Source: Bradyrhizobium sp. 1 | Lineage (GTDB): Bacteria; Pseudomonadota; Alphaproteobacteria; Rhizobiales; Xanthobacteraceae | NCBI RefSeq assembly: GCF_023073315.1 | Contig: NZ_JADPJH010000033.1 | Span: forward strand, 760,000-823,999 | Direction: 5' to 3' | DNA length: 64,000 nt | Part shown: positions 62,779 through 64,000 of the stretch, one piece after another | Position numbering within the stretch: the first letter of the stretch is position 1 | Layout: every line of letters starts with the position of its first letter | The notes under the pieces: model-generated | The model's database searches: none | Seen by the model: the letters and a program-made list of their open reading frames with translations, nothing else | Told to the model about the DNA's origin: nothing | Position numbers and translations under genes: made by a program

Positions 62779-63636
62779 ATGAAGCCTCCCTCCCCGTCGA
62801 TGCGAGATCATTCCGTGGCCAAAGCAAAAACTGCGCCCAAAAAATCAGGCAACATCTTCATCGGCGTCGGCGGCTGGACTTTTGAGCCCTGGCGCGGTGT
62901 GTTCTATCCGGAGAAGCTGACGCAGGCGAAGGAGCTGTCCTATGCGGCTTCGAAGCTGACCTCGATCGAGATCAACGGCACTTACTACGGCTCGCAGAAG
63001 CCGGAGAGCTTTCGCAAATGGGCGGGCGAGGTGCCTGATGGTTTCGTGTTTTCATTGAAGGGCCCGCGCTTCGCCACCAACCGCCGCGTGCTTGCCGAAG
63101 CCGGCGATTCCATCAAGCGGTTCTATGATTCCGGCGTGCTGGAACTCGGCGACCGTCTCGGGCCGGTGCTGTGGCAGTTCGCGCCGACCAAGAAGTTCGA
63201 CGGCGCCGATTTCGGCAAGTTCCTCGAGCTGTTGCCGCGCAAGCTCGAGGGGCGCGCGCTGCGCCATGTCGTCGAAGTGCGTCATGATAGTTTCTGCACG
63301 CCTGATTTCGTGACGCTGATCCGCGAATTCGAGACGCCGGTCGTGTTCGCCGAGCACGGCAAATATCCAGCGATTGCCGACGTCGCGAGCGACTTCGTCT
63401 ATGCGCGGCTCCAGAAGGGCAATGACGAGATCAAGACCTGCTATCCGCCGAAGCAGTTGGACGCCTGGGCCGAGCGCCTTCAGGCCTGGGCCGACGGCAG
63501 CGAGCCCGACGATTTGCCGAAGGTTGAGAAGACAAAACCGAAGAAAGAACCGCGCGACGTGTTCGCTTACGTCATCCACGAGGGCAAGGTGCGCGCGCCG
63601 CACGGCGCCATGGAACTGATCGCAAGGGTGAGCTGA
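62779..63636 (+). CDS. DUF72 domain-containing protein
   Basis: TIM-barrel-like protein of the DUF72 family (YecE-type), 285 residues. NIFIGVGGWTFEPWRGVFYPEKLTQAKELSYAASKLTSIEINGTYYG is the conserved N-terminal core with the Glu/Asn pair, and GPVLWQFAPTKKF and VVFAEHGKYP are typical. Function is unknown for all members. The start is ambiguous: ATG at 62779 or 62800; TTG at 62770 is possible. It is followed nine bases later by the DUF488 gene, a common pairing. Confidence 0.88.
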   Translation: MKPPSPSMRDHSVAKAKTAPKKSGNIFIGVGGWTFEPWRGVFYPEKLTQAKELSYAASKLTSIEINGTYYGSQKPESFRKWAGEVPDGFVFSLKGPRFATNRRVLAEAGDSIKRFYDSGVLELGDRLGPVLWQFAPTKKFDGADFGKFLELLPRKLEGRALRHVVEVRHDSFCTPDFVTLIREFETPVVFAEHGKYPAIADVASDFVYARLQKGNDEIKTCYPPKQLDAWAERLQAWADGSEPDDLPKVEKTKPKKEPRDVFAYVIHEGKVRAPHGAMELIARVS

Positions 63637-63645
63637 GGATGGTTC

Positions 63646-64000
63646 ATGGCAAAGGCAAAAAAGCTCTTCACCATCGGCTATGAGCAGACACCGCCCAAGG
63701 CGGTGCTGGACGAGCTGGAGCAGGCCGGCGTCAAGCTCGTGGTCGACGTGCGCGCGGTGACGTCATCGCGCAGGCCCGGCTTTTCCAAGAAGCAGCTAAC
63801 CGCAGGTCTCGATGAGCGCGGCATCGCTTACGTTCATCTCGCCGCGCTCGGCACGCCGAAGGAAGGCCGCCTCGCCGCACGCAGCGGGCAATACGATGTG
63901 CTGGAAAAGATCTACGCAAAGCACCTGAAGACGCCGCAGGCGCGGGAAGAGATGGACGAGCTCTCGGCGCTGGTGATGAAGGCCGGCCCGGTGTGCCTGC
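63646..64000 (+). CDS. DUF488 family protein (partial, 3' end outside window)
   Basis: The frame from ATG 63646 is open to the right edge for 118 codons. It begins MAKAKKLFTIGYEQTPPKAVLDELEQAG and has VVDVRAVTSSRRPGFSKKQL and the YVHLAALGTPKEGR block that define DUF488. GAGGA precedes the ATG. DUF488 proteins are of unknown function, often next to DUF72 genes as here. The C-terminal part lies outside the window. Confidence 0.87.
   Translation, partial: MAKAKKLFTIGYEQTPPKAVLDELEQAGVKLVVDVRAVTSSRRPGFSKKQLTAGLDERGIAYVHLAALGTPKEGRLAARSGQYDVLEKIYAKHLKTPQAREEMDELSALVMKAGPVCL

Overview
This is a G+C-rich chromosomal window that looks like an alphaproteobacterium of the Bradyrhizobium/Nitrobacteraceae type. 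Signs of this are a groESL operon behind a CIRCE operator, many short mosaic palindromic repeats between genes (several starting GTCATTCCGGGG or CGTCATTGCGAG), a Usg-family gene, a DUF2778 protein, and the mix of amidohydrolases, GSTs and CoA enzymes usual in those genomes. The species assignment is inference.

Layout. Bases 1-12.5 kb hold a peptide/amide scavenging locus: a dipeptide-type ABC transporter (binding protein 1-1446 on the minus strand, cut by the window edge; two permeases and a fused double ATPase on the plus strand), two M20 peptidases, an MlrC-family metallopeptidase, an amidase and a DadA-type FAD amino acid oxidase. A tandem glycine riboswitch lies directly upstream of the oxidase gene, so glycine is probably the sensed product or substrate. 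Bases 12.5-19.6 kb hold a crotonase, a quinone reductase coupled to a DsbA-like isomerase, a GST, a short MetE-like protein, gpt and a CinA-like protein. Bases 19.8-26.6 kb are a co-directional run containing the four-part peptide-tagging set (circularly permuted ATP-grasp, alpha-E, transglutaminase, proteasome-like Anbu protease), with an acyl-CoA-dehydrogenase-like flavoprotein and an AhpD-like protein inserted and an SDR after it. Bases 26.7-34 kb hold an MFS exporter, a CNT nucleoside transporter, threonine aldolase with an amino acid binding protein and divergent LysR regulator, and a rhomboid protease.

Bases 34-49 kb hold a cupin without a convincing start, a small basic protein, Usg, groES-groEL, signal peptidase I, a frameshifted slipin, two adjacent degenerate tRNA-like sequences, a LysR/isochorismatase/GST unit with candidate operator repeats, a secreted caspase-like protein, an SDR, a DUF2778 protein, and a FecR-like protein followed by a CHASE2 cyclase behind a perfect 18-bp palindrome. 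Bases 49-62 kb are a surface-glycan island: TPR-GT32 fusion, truncated and intact GT25 genes, two methyltransferases, NDP-sugar epimerases, an ATP-grasp ligase overlapped by a phosphoesterase, WbqC, a DegT aminotransferase, and a GT2-GtrA plus GT39 pair. The last 2 kb hold small secreted or membrane proteins and a DUF72/DUF488 pair cut by the right edge.

The points most worth following are the riboswitch-controlled scavenging locus, the expanded ATP-grasp/Anbu locus, the glycan island with its ATP-grasp/phosphoesterase core and duplicated start signal, the tRNA-like pair, and the frameshifted slipin.
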